Below, one piece after another: positions 8,488-16,727 of a stretch of DNA of 33,847 nt (its first letter is position 1; each line of letters begins with the position of its first letter). A program made the translations under genes and the position numbers. The notes under the pieces are model-generated. The model did not search any database. It saw only the letters and a list, made by a program, of their open reading frames with translations, and was not told the origin of the DNA. Source of the stretch: an uncultured Lachnospiraceae bacterium (GTDB lineage Bacteria > Bacillota > Clostridia > Lachnospirales > Lachnospiraceae). The DNA is taken from positions 1-33,847 of the forward strand of contig CAJTSD010000036.1 in NCBI GenBank assembly GCA_910578795.1. The letters run 5' to 3'.

Positions 8488-9261
8488 ATGAAAATTCAAG
8501 ATTTCTGTGATATGCGTAAATTTGAGGACATTATGGCGAACTGGGCAAAATGTACGGGTCTTGCAACAGTGGCGGTAGGTGATGATGGTAAGTACATCAG
8601 TGAGTGTTATAACTTTACGGATTTTTGTATAAAATATACAAGAGGCAGTGCAGAAGGCTGCAAGCGTTGTGAAAAAAATGACAGGGAAGGAAAGGGCGTA
8701 TATAATTGCCATGCAGGGCTGGTTGATTTTGGGATTCCGATTACATTGGATGACGGTACGGTACTTGGAAGCGTAATCGGCGGTCAGGTATTACCTGCGA
8801 ATCCCGACGAGGACAAGTTTCGTGCAACAGCAAGGGAGCTTGGCATTGATGAGGATAAGTATATTGAGGCGTTGAAAAAGGTTTCCGTAAAATCAAGGGA
8901 TGAAATTGAAGCATCGGCAAAGCTTTTGGGCGATGTCATCAATATGTTCGTACGTGCAAGCTATTCTACGTACAAAAACCAAAATATTTTAGGAAATTTA
9001 AAAGAGGGAATACAGAAAGCGGCTGACCAAGTTGTGATAGCCAACGAGAGCAGAAAGCAGATTGAGGCATTCAGCAGCAGACAGAAAATTCTTGCACTGA
9101 ATGCAAGCATTGAAGCGGCGAGAGCAGGCGAGAGTGGAAAAGGTTTTGCAGTTGTGGCGACGGAAGTAAAGAAACTTGCGGAGGGTATGGCAGAAACAAG
9201 CGTAACCATCAAAAAAGCGCTTGATGCTGTTACAGAAACGGTTATGAGCCTGAACAAGTAA
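8488..9261 (+). CDS. Short soluble chemoreceptor with PocR-type sensory domain
   Basis: A 257-residue cytoplasmic receptor with no membrane segment. Residues about 1-155 form a PocR-like ligand-binding domain with the conserved cysteine set CIKYTRGSAEGCKRCEKND...YNCHAGLVDFGIPI, followed by GSVIGGQVLP. Residues about 170-257 are a truncated chemoreceptor hairpin: coiled coil, tip KILALNASIEAARAGESG and KGFAVVATEVKKLAE, and a short return helix. Each arm is only a few heptads long, much shorter than in standard receptors. GGAG at 8471-8474 is too close to the ATG at 8476 (1 base) but 13 bases from the ATG at 8488, so the latter is used. PocR domains sense small molecules, and the cysteines could bind metal or a cluster; both are family-based inferences here. 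Confidence 0.87.
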   Translation: MKIQDFCDMRKFEDIMANWAKCTGLATVAVGDDGKYISECYNFTDFCIKYTRGSAEGCKRCEKNDREGKGVYNCHAGLVDFGIPITLDDGTVLGSVIGGQVLPANPDEDKFRATARELGIDEDKYIEALKKVSVKSRDEIEASAKLLGDVINMFVRASYSTYKNQNILGNLKEGIQKAADQVVIANESRKQIEAFSSRQKILALNASIEAARAGESGKGFAVVATEVKKLAEGMAETSVTIKKALDAVTETVMSLNK

Positions 9262-9281
9262 GTAAAATTGATGAAAACAAT

Positions 9282-9332
9282 AAAACACTATGGAATGCAC
9301 AAGAAGGAATGCACTACCATAGTGTTTTTTAT
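9282..9332 (+). terminator. Strong intrinsic terminator after the PocR receptor
   Basis: AAAACACTATGG (9282-9293) pairs perfectly with CCATAGTGTTTT (9317-9328), followed by more T. It separates the chemoreceptors from the HTH-PurM/ABC operon. Confidence 0.88.
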
Positions 9333-9440
9333 ATATACGGACGTGGAACGGAAATGCGCAGCAAAAGGGTGCAGGCAATTGATTTGTGGCAAATTCAACG
9401 AAACGTTGAGTTTCAAATGCTTCCTTCAAAAAGACGGTTA

Positions 9441-9470
9441 TTGCAAAAGACAGGCAGGATTGCGTATACT
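9441..9470 (+). promoter_or_regulatory. Candidate sigma-A promoter for the HTH-PurM/ABC operon
   Basis: TTGCAA (9441-9446), an 18-base spacer, TATACT (9465-9470). A start of transcription near 9477 would leave a leader of only about 13 bases, just enough for the AGAGG ribosome site. Its closeness to the regulator gene would allow autoregulation. Confidence 0.6.
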
Positions 9471-9489
9471 GATATTAGAGGTGAGGGAG

Positions 9490-10764
9490 ATGCTGGATAA
9501 AGAAAAAATAGGAAAAACAATCGCATTTTATAGAAAAGAGCACGGATTGACACAAAAAGAACTGGCGGATCGCCTGCATATTTCTTATCAGGCGGTATCC
9601 AAATGGGAGGTCGGTGCAGGAATCCCGACTGTGGAAATGCTTTGTGAGCTTTCCGCAATTTTTCACGTATCCGTTGATACGCTTTTAAAGGATGAACAGC
9701 GGGATTACCGGATGATTTCGTATCGTGATATTGGTTTGGATACCCGAAAGCTTCATATACTGAAAGAAGAATTGCTCGGGTTCAATACCAAGGACGAACA
9801 TCTCATTTATGCGAATTACGCAGATGCGGCGGTCTTTGAGATGGATTTGTCCGCATATCAAAATCCCGCCTTTTCCATGATTATGTGTGTTCCCGGCTCC
9901 AAGGAGCAGCTTGCCATCATGCATGGCTATGACAGAGAGCTCTGCATGGACACGGCGGTCAGCGGAATCAATTATCTGCTGCAATACGGCATGAAGCCTG
10001 TGATTTTAAAAGCGATCGTTTTATGCTCTGGAGAACGGCATGACCGTCTTCGCCAAATGGCAGCCGCGTTTCGGGATATCTGTGCGGAAAATGATGTATT
10101 GTTTGCCGGAATGGAAATTGCGGCGCAGCCGCTCAACTACAAGCAGGAAGAGTTTCATGTATTGGTTTCGCTGACCGGAGTGGCGCAAAAAGAAGCAATT
10201 CCCCATTTTGGACGGATTCAAAACGGCGATGTCGTGATCGGTATCCAAACGACGGGGATTGACGGGACAAGTTATCCATTCATTAAGGTTATGGCTGATC
10301 GCAACAAAAACCTGTTTCGTGAACGGCTGGAAAACGGCAATTTGTTTCTTGACGAGCTTCTCAAGGCAAATACGGCATACACACACGAGATTTTGCAGTT
10401 GCAGAAGGAACAGCTCATTCATTCGGCATATCGTGTCAACAACTGTATGTTCCACTGTATGTCCAATCACAAAAGGTGTAGCGTTCTTCCCGAGGACCTT
10501 GACGTATTCATTGATTTGTCTACCGTTCCGGTCACGGATTTTTACCGTTTTCTGTACCGTCAGGATATGATTGGAAGGAATGTATTCCATTATCATTTTC
10601 ACTTTGGTATTGGAATGCTCGTCTTTGTCGCCAAGGAAGACAAGGAACGCGCAATGGAAATCATTTCACGCTATCATCCGTGTTACTGTATCGGAAACGT
10701 TGGAAAACGCCGTAATAAGGATCAGCGTGAACGATTTTTTGCAAAGGGGGAGATCCAATGGTAA
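9490..10764 (+). CDS. XRE-family HTH regulator fused to a degenerate PurM (AIR synthase)-like domain
   Basis: A 424-residue protein. Residues about 5-60 are a clear XRE helix-turn-helix (GLTQKELADRLHISYQAVSKWE). From residue 77 the rest follows the PurM fold in order: SYRDIGLDT (PurM SYKDAGVD), MDTAVSGINYLLQYGMKPV (PurM VNDLVVQGAEP region), GDVVIGIQTTGIDG at about 246 (PurM GDVLIALGSSGPHS), and FHFGIGM at 370-376 (PurM FNCGVGM). The active-site loops are not kept: GTDGVGTK, GGETAEMPG and TGGG are all replaced, the last by a Cys/His cluster (C319, H322, C323, H327, C330). It is therefore unlikely to be an enzyme; a ligand-sensing transcription factor is inferred. The longest frame starts at 9268 within the terminator, but AGAGG at 9477-9481 supports the ATG at 9490. 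It overlaps the ABC gene by 7 bases. Confidence 0.8.
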   Translation: MLDKEKIGKTIAFYRKEHGLTQKELADRLHISYQAVSKWEVGAGIPTVEMLCELSAIFHVSVDTLLKDEQRDYRMISYRDIGLDTRKLHILKEELLGFNTKDEHLIYANYADAAVFEMDLSAYQNPAFSMIMCVPGSKEQLAIMHGYDRELCMDTAVSGINYLLQYGMKPVILKAIVLCSGERHDRLRQMAAAFRDICAENDVLFAGMEIAAQPLNYKQEEFHVLVSLTGVAQKEAIPHFGRIQNGDVVIGIQTTGIDGTSYPFIKVMADRNKNLFRERLENGNLFLDELLKANTAYTHEILQLQKEQLIHSAYRVNNCMFHCMSNHKRCSVLPEDLDVFIDLSTVPVTDFYRFLYRQDMIGRNVFHYHFHFGIGMLVFVAKEDKERAMEIISRYHPCYCIGNVGKRRNKDQRERFFAKGEIQW

Positions 10765-12596
10765 CGGGGAAAAAACAAAAATTTTGGTGGAAGGCTATGA
10801 GAACGCATGTATGCCTGCTCATTGGCTACATTGTACTCGCATTTGTCCTAAATCAGATTATTATTTACGGAAATGATGTGATTGCAAAAGCCGCAGACCA
10901 AGTGCTTGGCGGACAGCAGACTACGCTAAACGGCTTGTTGAAAACACTTGCGGGACTGGCGGTTTGCGGCGCAGTCGCTGCATACGGAAAAGGGCTTTGC
11001 GCCGGCGTCTATAATGCGGCAATCCAACGCGATGTCAAAAATGACTTATGCACCCATATCTTAGCGCTGCCGCTTGGTTATTTTGAGAAAAACGGCTCTG
11101 GCGGTCTGATGACAAAGCTGTCGTCGGATATGAACGCAATTGGTCTTTTTTTCGCGGAGGTTTTGCCGACATTGCTGATTGATTTGATTACAGTGCTTAC
11201 CATAACCGTTTACTTAGTAAAAATGGATTTTATGCTCATTGTGATTTTATTTGTAAGCTATCCGCTGATGTTACTTGTGGCAGACCGTCTTTCAAAACGC
11301 CTGGCAGCCATTGCGAGAGGCTTTCGCAGCCGCATGGATGACCGCACGCAGGCGGCTTATGATGCAGTACAGGGGATTGCGGTCGGCAGGAGCTATAACT
11401 TATATCCGGTTATGAAGAAACGGCTTGATGCAATTATTGATGATATTGCGGCGCACGGATGGAAAAGTACAAGGATTTCATCGCTTGGATGGTTGTTAAA
11501 AGGCACGATTACAAACATACCGGTGGTGGTATGTTATTTTTTTGCCCTGTATGAAACCTTAAATGGTCGCATTACAACCGGGGAAATGCTTGCATTTACC
11601 GTATTGCTTGGACGGATTTTGACGCCAATCGGTGATTTGGTTTTTTGCCTGAATGAAATTCGGGAGGCAGGTGTTGCTTTTGAGCGCGTACAGGCGGTTT
11701 TTGAGGAACCGGCAGAACAAGAAAACCGGGAACATCAAGGTGTGGTCACGGTGTCGGGAAGCGCTGCCTTGGAGGGTGGTATGACTGACAATGATTTGGC
11801 AATCTGCTGGAAGGATGTCACGTTTTCTTATCAGGAGAAGCACCCTGTCCTTCGCGGTGTGTCTTTTCAGGCAAAAAAAGGTGAGACCATTGCTTTTGTC
11901 GGCGGTTCGGGAGAAGGGAAAAGCACGATTGTGAAATTGCTGTGCGGGTTTTACCAAAAAGAGGGCGGTAATTTTTGGCTTTATGGAAAGGCATATGAGG
12001 ACTGGGCGCTTGCGTCTGCAAGAGCTTGTTTTTCCTTGGTATCGCAGGATGTATTTTTATTTCCTGTCAGTGTTTGGGAAAATGTCGCATACGGAAAACG
12101 AGGTGTAGCAAAAGCGGAGGTTATTGAAGCCTGCAAAAATGCAAATATCCATGCGTTTATTGAACAGCTTCCGCAGGGGTATGACACGCTTGTCGGGGAG
12201 CGCGGCGTGCGGTTATCGGGCGGGGAACGACAGCGGATTTCCATTGCACGCGCCTTCTTAAAGGACGCGCCGATTTTGCTTTTAGATGAACCGACTGCTG
12301 CTGTGGACGAGGAAACGGAAGGTCTGCTTCAGGAAGCGATTGCACGCATTTCCAAGGGACGCACGGTACTGATTGTCGCGCACAGGCTTTCAACGGTTGC
12401 CAATGCCGACTGCATTTATGTGATGGAACAGGGGACGGTCGTGGAGTATGGGAAGCATAACGAGCTGTTGGAGCGTCATGGAGCGTATGAGCGGCTCATG
12501 CAGTGTGGTACGTATGATATGGTACATAATGAGGAGCAAGGCAATGTTTTGTGTCCAAATTCGCAGACCTTAGCAGGGATGGAGGATTCAAAATGA
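10758..12596 (+). CDS. ABC exporter half-transporter 1 (membrane domain plus ATPase)
   Basis: A 612-residue fused permease-ATPase of the multidrug/peptide exporter type. The N-terminal half has about six membrane segments. The ATPase domain has Walker A GGSGEGKS (382-389), signature LSGGERQR (from 486), Walker B LLLDEPTA with catalytic E511, and the switch histidine in IVAHRLST. GGGGGA just before the ATG at 10758 is the ribosome site. The start lies inside the last codons of the HTH-PurM gene, and its own stop overlaps the next ABC gene by 4 bases (ATGA), so the three genes form one coupled operon. A heterodimer with the next protein is likely. The substrate is unknown; resistance or export controlled by the upstream regulator is an inference. 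Confidence 0.93.
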   Translation: MVTGKKQKFWWKAMRTHVCLLIGYIVLAFVLNQIIIYGNDVIAKAADQVLGGQQTTLNGLLKTLAGLAVCGAVAAYGKGLCAGVYNAAIQRDVKNDLCTHILALPLGYFEKNGSGGLMTKLSSDMNAIGLFFAEVLPTLLIDLITVLTITVYLVKMDFMLIVILFVSYPLMLLVADRLSKRLAAIARGFRSRMDDRTQAAYDAVQGIAVGRSYNLYPVMKKRLDAIIDDIAAHGWKSTRISSLGWLLKGTITNIPVVVCYFFALYETLNGRITTGEMLAFTVLLGRILTPIGDLVFCLNEIREAGVAFERVQAVFEEPAEQENREHQGVVTVSGSAALEGGMTDNDLAICWKDVTFSYQEKHPVLRGVSFQAKKGETIAFVGGSGEGKSTIVKLLCGFYQKEGGNFWLYGKAYEDWALASARACFSLVSQDVFLFPVSVWENVAYGKRGVAKAEVIEACKNANIHAFIEQLPQGYDTLVGERGVRLSGGERQRISIARAFLKDAPILLLDEPTAAVDEETEGLLQEAIARISKGRTVLIVAHRLSTVANADCIYVMEQGTVVEYGKHNELLERHGAYERLMQCGTYDMVHNEEQGNVLCPNSQTLAGMEDSK

Positions 12597-14257
12597 AAAA
12601 ACAGTGGAAAACATTTACCTGGTTTATGGGGCTTATGGGGAAACGGCTTCCCTTGTATCTGACGGCAATCCTTGTATCTACCATTGGCTCGGCACTTTCT
12701 AAAGTCGCAAACGCATGGATTGTGGAGGACATTGTCACTGCGGCGCAAACAAGGGAAACACAAGGTCTTTTATGGTCGGTTGCAGTTTCTTTTGGGATTT
12801 TTGTTTTTGGCTGGGTGATATGGCGTTTTGCAATTATCCATTACAATATAGAAGGACGAAGAGGCGTTGCCACGGTGGAAAAATTGGTGTTTGCCAAAGC
12901 AATGCGCCTTCCGTACGCCTATTATGAGCAGCACCACAGTGCGGATTTTATGTCAAAACTGACATTTGATACCGAGCGGGCGGGGGATATTTACAGCTCA
13001 AGGCTGCGCAGGCTTTTATCGGCAGTTATTTCTTCTGTTGTATTCCTTATTCCGATGTTTTATGATAGCTGGCAGCTTACCTTGTGCCTTTTGGGCGTGA
13101 GTATTTTGTCCTTTGCAGTCAATGCATTGTTTTTACCGCCGATGAAAAAGAATGGTACACAGCTTTCCAAGCAGCACAGTATCATATTGGAAAAGCTTAC
13201 AAATATTCTTGCGGGAATGCAGCTGATTAAGATTTTCCCAATGCGGCAGACGATGTGGGAGAATTATCATGCGGCAAACGACAGTTATTATGACACACAG
13301 GTAAAGACCGGAAAGCTTTCGGCGGCGCTTGAGAGCCTGAACTGTCTGTTTGATTTGACGGGAGCGCTTGCGTTTCTTGGCTTGGGGATTTATTTTGTTT
13401 CCAAAGGCATGATTGGGCTTGGGCAGCTTACCGCAATTTATACCTTATACGGAAGCTTCCGTTATGTGTTTCTTGATATTGGGACGTATCTGCCGCAAAT
13501 GATAAACTGCCTTGCGAATGCAGAGCGGTTGTATCACTTTTTGCAGTTAGAGGAGGAAACGGACACGGCTGTGCCTGCCCTTGCCCCCTTGCATCAGGAA
13601 CAAGGATATGCGGTCACGATGGAAAATCTTTCTTTTTCTTATGAAGATACGCCTCTTTTAGAGCATATTTCCCTGAAAATTAAGGAGAACAGCTTTGTTG
13701 CCCTGACGGGAGAATCCGGTTGCGGTAAAAGTACGCTTGCCAAGCTGCTTTTGGGGTTTTATGAACCAAAGGAAGGGCAGATTTGTGTCTGCGGCAAAAG
13801 CTGTCAAAATAGCAGGAAAGAGGAAATCCGCGACCTGATTGCCTATGTGCCGCAGGAACCGTACTTGTATGAGGTCAGCATTGCGGAGAATATTGCGTAT
13901 GGCAGAAGCAGCAGCTCCCCCGACGAGGTCCCGATGGAGGATATTATTGCGGCGGCGAAGGCTGCAAACGCGCATGACTTTATTATGGAGCTGCCGCAGG
14001 GATACCAAACAATTGCAGGCGAGCGGGGAAATACGCTTTCGGGAGGCGAAAAACAGCGTATTGCGCTTGCAAGGGCAGTACTGAAAAACGCGCCTGTCCT
14101 GCTGTTGGATGAAGCGACCTCTGCACTTGACAGCAAGTCGGAAAAGCTGGTCAATGAGGCAATCAAAAAAGTCTGCCAAAACCACACGACAATTATGATT
14201 GCGCACCGAAGCTCTACGATTGCAATGGCAGATGAAGTGGTTGCGATTGGAAATTAA
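12593..14257 (+). CDS. ABC exporter half-transporter 2 (membrane domain plus ATPase)
   Basis: A 554-residue partner of the preceding protein. The N-terminal membrane domain has about six segments. The ATPase carries Walker A GESGCGKS (from residue 373, K379), signature LSGGEKQR, Walker B LLLDEATSALD with E507, and the H-loop MIAHRSST. Both half-transporters keep their catalytic glutamates, so unlike many heterodimeric exporters neither nucleotide site looks degenerate in Walker B. GGAGG at about 12581 in the upstream gene supports the ATG at 12593 (overlap ATGA) rather than an in-frame ATG at 12551. It is the last gene of the operon; no obvious terminator follows in the 77-base gap to the next gene. 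Confidence 0.93.
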   Translation: MKKQWKTFTWFMGLMGKRLPLYLTAILVSTIGSALSKVANAWIVEDIVTAAQTRETQGLLWSVAVSFGIFVFGWVIWRFAIIHYNIEGRRGVATVEKLVFAKAMRLPYAYYEQHHSADFMSKLTFDTERAGDIYSSRLRRLLSAVISSVVFLIPMFYDSWQLTLCLLGVSILSFAVNALFLPPMKKNGTQLSKQHSIILEKLTNILAGMQLIKIFPMRQTMWENYHAANDSYYDTQVKTGKLSAALESLNCLFDLTGALAFLGLGIYFVSKGMIGLGQLTAIYTLYGSFRYVFLDIGTYLPQMINCLANAERLYHFLQLEEETDTAVPALAPLHQEQGYAVTMENLSFSYEDTPLLEHISLKIKENSFVALTGESGCGKSTLAKLLLGFYEPKEGQICVCGKSCQNSRKEEIRDLIAYVPQEPYLYEVSIAENIAYGRSSSSPDEVPMEDIIAAAKAANAHDFIMELPQGYQTIAGERGNTLSGGEKQRIALARAVLKNAPVLLLDEATSALDSKSEKLVNEAIKKVCQNHTTIMIAHRSSTIAMADEVVAIGN

Positions 14258-14334
14258 AGTGATATTATATTTTTGATAAAATCCGCAATACTATATTAAA
14301 AATCATTATATATAGTAATGTAGGAGAAACAGTA

Positions 14335-14607
14335 ATGGAAACAATCCTTTGCATAGACATCCCGGTGCAGATGATTTCGTGTACGGATACAAACGGCAAA
14401 ATTACGCCGATGCGGTTTCGTTTCCGCGACAGGAAAGGTGCGCTTATTACAATCAATATTGACAAAATTCTTTCCACGGATCAGGAACGCGGTTCGCTTG
14501 GGGCAAATTTCATCTGCACGGCAACGCTTTACGGCACGCAGCGGACGTTTCGCCTGCGGTATAACTATTACGCCCATGAGTGGCGCATGGCAGGCATTGG
14601 CTGTTAA
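14335..14607 (+). CDS. Small protein of unknown function converging on the YolD/polymerase pair
   Basis: A 90-residue protein that I do not recognise. It is rich in beta-prone and charged residues (PMRFRFRDRKGALITINIDKIL... TFRLRYNYYAHEWRM), has no signal peptide or membrane segment, and looks like a small compact beta-containing domain. AGGAG at 14322-14326 is well placed before the ATG. Its stop codon overlaps, tail to tail, the stop of the YolD-like gene on the other strand (14604-14607), leaving no room for a terminator between them. The good ribosome site and protein-like composition support a real gene. A functional link to the polymerase cassette is possible only from position. Confidence 0.65.
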   Translation: METILCIDIPVQMISCTDTNGKITPMRFRFRDRKGALITINIDKILSTDQERGSLGANFICTATLYGTQRTFRLRYNYYAHEWRMAGIGC

Positions 14608-15026
14608 TCATCGGCATATTCAAAAAATGTGCTTTCCATTTCATAAATCTCCTCCATCGGGATAACGGTTCCGTTTTCTAGGATAACCTGATGCCGGGCT
14701 TCCTCTATTTTTATGACCGTTCCTGTTGCGGTAAGATATACTCCGCCGTCTTTTTTGGAATCAGGAACAAAGTACGTGATGCTTACCTGTGGTTTTTGTA
14801 AAAGCTGTTCTTTGAGAAGTTGTAGCTGCTCATTCAGTTCTTCTTTTCTGATTTCATCTAGTTCCATCCTGCTTTCGGTCAGCCGTGCCGTTTCCGTGAC
14901 AGCCGCATTATGTCCAACCAGTGCGGCAAATGGCGAAAACTGTGCTGCCCTGTCCAAAGCAGGCATTTTGGGATGTTTTTTGGATTCAGGATGTGGCAGG
15001 TTGATAATATCATCATAGTTTCCCAT
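14604..15026 (-). CDS. YolD-like protein
   Basis: A 140-residue protein of the YolD-like family, small proteins usually encoded next to UvrX/YqjW-type Y-family polymerases on Firmicutes chromosomes, phages and plasmids. Recognisable features are the N-terminal PALDRAAQFSPFAALVGHN block, a helical middle (ESRMELDEIRKEELNEQLQLLKEQL), and a C-terminal beta region (GTVIKIEEARHQVILENGTVIP). Its ATG overlaps the polymerase stop by one base (TAATG on the minus strand), so the two are translated together. The family's biochemical role is not settled; a partner or regulator of the polymerase is the usual suggestion. Confidence 0.85.
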   Translation of the reverse strand: MGNYDDIINLPHPESKKHPKMPALDRAAQFSPFAALVGHNAAVTETARLTESRMELDEIRKEELNEQLQLLKEQLLQKPQVSITYFVPDSKKDGGVYLTATGTVIKIEEARHQVILENGTVIPMEEIYEMESTFFEYADD

Positions 15027-16558
15027 TATTTCCGATGCCCTCCAATCTGATTATTTCTTTGCGTACCGGTCGCACCTTCCTCTAAGTTTATCCCTTTTAA
15101 AATAGCATTTTTCCCGAACTTCTTTTTCACGGATAAAACGGCCTCCTGTAAGGCGCGTTCCTTTTGCATTCTTGCCGCATCTTCCTGTTTTTGCCGTTCC
15201 AACGCCTCATAATCGGTAAATAAATCCATTTGGACAAAATCCTTCTGTTTTTGCATCCGTGCGGCGGTTTCGTCAGTCAGATGGTTTGCGGTGACGCTAA
15301 TCCGTCGTATCAGCAGATTTTTATCAATAATGCGGTCATAAAGTTCCATAACGGTATCCATAATCAACATTGTTGAGGAAGTCGGTTTTGACAAATTGGC
15401 AGTTCCGTGGGAATGCTTTGGAACTTTGCGTCCATATCGGTCTGTGGTGATTTCGCCTTTATACTGACTGACTGTTTTAGAATTGGTCAGATTTTCAATG
15501 TCATATCCGATGGTAAGAACCATTTGGTCCGTGACAAGATGCTTTTCGACCATACCAAGCACGAGCTGGTCTGTCATTTCCTTAACAATAATTTTGGCTT
15601 TTTCATAGTCATAAGGGCATTGGAGCACCTGACCGGAACAAAGGCTGTTGGTTTCAGGCTTGTACTGCTTAATCAGGTCAATCGTGGTCGGTTCCCATCC
15701 CCATGCGTGGTCAATCAGAAGTTCCGCATTAATGCCAAACAGCTTGTAGAGCAGGTCTTCATTATAATAGTTTTGTTCATTGCCAATGGAACATCTTGCC
15801 ACATCCCCCATTGTATAGATTCCGATTTCCGCAAGTTTTTTGGCATATCCGCGCCCAACTCGCCAAAAGTCCGTGATTGGCTTATGGTCCCATAGAAGCG
15901 TTCGATATTTCATTTCATCAAGCTCCGCAATCCGCACGCCATTTTTGTCAGGTTCAACGTGTTTTGCCACAATATCCATCGCAACCTTGCATAAATACAG
16001 GTTTGTCCCGACACCCGCAGCGGCAGTAATACCCGTTTCCACAAGGACATCCTGAATGATTTTCGCGGCAAGCTCCTTTGCGGAGAGCGCGTAGGTCTTT
16101 AGGTATGCAGTCACGTCCATAAACACTTCGTCAATGGAATAGACATGAATATCCTCAGGCGCGATGTATTTTAAATAGATTTCATAAATTTTCGTGCTGT
16201 ATTCAATGTAGTATGCCATGCGGGGCGGTGCAATGATATAGGACAGCGAAAATTCAGGATGCTCCTGCAGTTCTTTTGCAAGGTAGGATTCTCCTGTAAA
16301 CTGATGGTTCGGAGCTTTTCTTTTGCGCAGGGTATTGACCTCTTTGACTTTCTGTACCACCTCAAACAATCTTGCACGTCCCGATATGCCGTAGGACTTT
16401 AAAGACGGGGAAACGGCAAGGCAGATGGTTTTTTCCGTCCTTGATGCGTCCGCGACCACAAGGTTTGTGTTCATGGGATCAAGCTGCCGCTCCACGCACT
16501 CGACGGAGGCGTAAAAGGATTTCAGGTCAATTGCGATATAGATAGGGCTGTTTTCCAT
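15026..16558 (-). CDS. Y-family (UvrX/YqjW-type) translesion DNA polymerase
   Basis: A 510-residue error-prone DNA polymerase of the ImuB/DinB-related UvrX group, copying past DNA lesions. The palm motifs are intact: IAIDLKSFYASVE at the N-terminus and VYSIDEVFMDVT with the SIDE carboxylates. The C-terminal part has the little-finger region and then VQMDLF, a good match to the sliding-clamp binding motif (QL[SD]LF). The polymerase has a candidate promoter at 16629-16658 and a strong AAAGGAGGC site 8 bases before its ATG. The YolD pairing is typical of chromosomal and mobile-element cassettes. I found no clear LexA box upstream, although such genes are often SOS-controlled. Confidence 0.93.
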   Translation of the reverse strand: MENSPIYIAIDLKSFYASVECVERQLDPMNTNLVVADASRTEKTICLAVSPSLKSYGISGRARLFEVVQKVKEVNTLRKRKAPNHQFTGESYLAKELQEHPEFSLSYIIAPPRMAYYIEYSTKIYEIYLKYIAPEDIHVYSIDEVFMDVTAYLKTYALSAKELAAKIIQDVLVETGITAAAGVGTNLYLCKVAMDIVAKHVEPDKNGVRIAELDEMKYRTLLWDHKPITDFWRVGRGYAKKLAEIGIYTMGDVARCSIGNEQNYYNEDLLYKLFGINAELLIDHAWGWEPTTIDLIKQYKPETNSLCSGQVLQCPYDYEKAKIIVKEMTDQLVLGMVEKHLVTDQMVLTIGYDIENLTNSKTVSQYKGEITTDRYGRKVPKHSHGTANLSKPTSSTMLIMDTVMELYDRIIDKNLLIRRISVTANHLTDETAARMQKQKDFVQMDLFTDYEALERQKQEDAARMQKERALQEAVLSVKKKFGKNAILKGINLEEGATGTQRNNQIGGHRK

Positions 16559-16628
16559 GTTTTATGCCTCCTTTATCCTTTTTTCAATGCAGTGTTGGAA
16601 GGATTCTTTCCTGCTCGTATCTGTTTTC

Positions 16629-16658
16629 ATCTTACCATAAAAGTGATTTTGATGTCCA
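16629..16658 (-). promoter_or_regulatory. Candidate sigma-A promoter for the Y-family polymerase/YolD pair
   Basis: On the minus strand: TGGACA (16658-16653), an 18-base spacer, TAAGAT (16634-16629). It lies about 70 bases before the polymerase start. No CGAAC-N4-GTTCG LexA site overlaps it. Confidence 0.45.
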
Positions 16659-16727
16659 TTCTTATCCCTTTTTCTTAGCGGCTTTATCTTAGGATTTCCA
16701 TTTTTTTGAATACAATGCCGTATCATC

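Noticed and set aside
9268..9489. 74-codon upstream extension of the HTH-PurM gene
   Set aside because: It runs through a strong terminator and the candidate promoter, has no ribosome site, and does not resemble an XRE N-terminus.
9490..10764. A working AIR synthase (purM) gene
   Set aside because: The conserved substrate and ATP loops are missing and an HTH is fused in front, so enzymatic AIR synthase is unlikely.
13658..14206. 182-codon open frame on the minus strand opposite the second ABC gene
   Set aside because: It mirrors the conserved ATPase domain and has no recognisable protein features.
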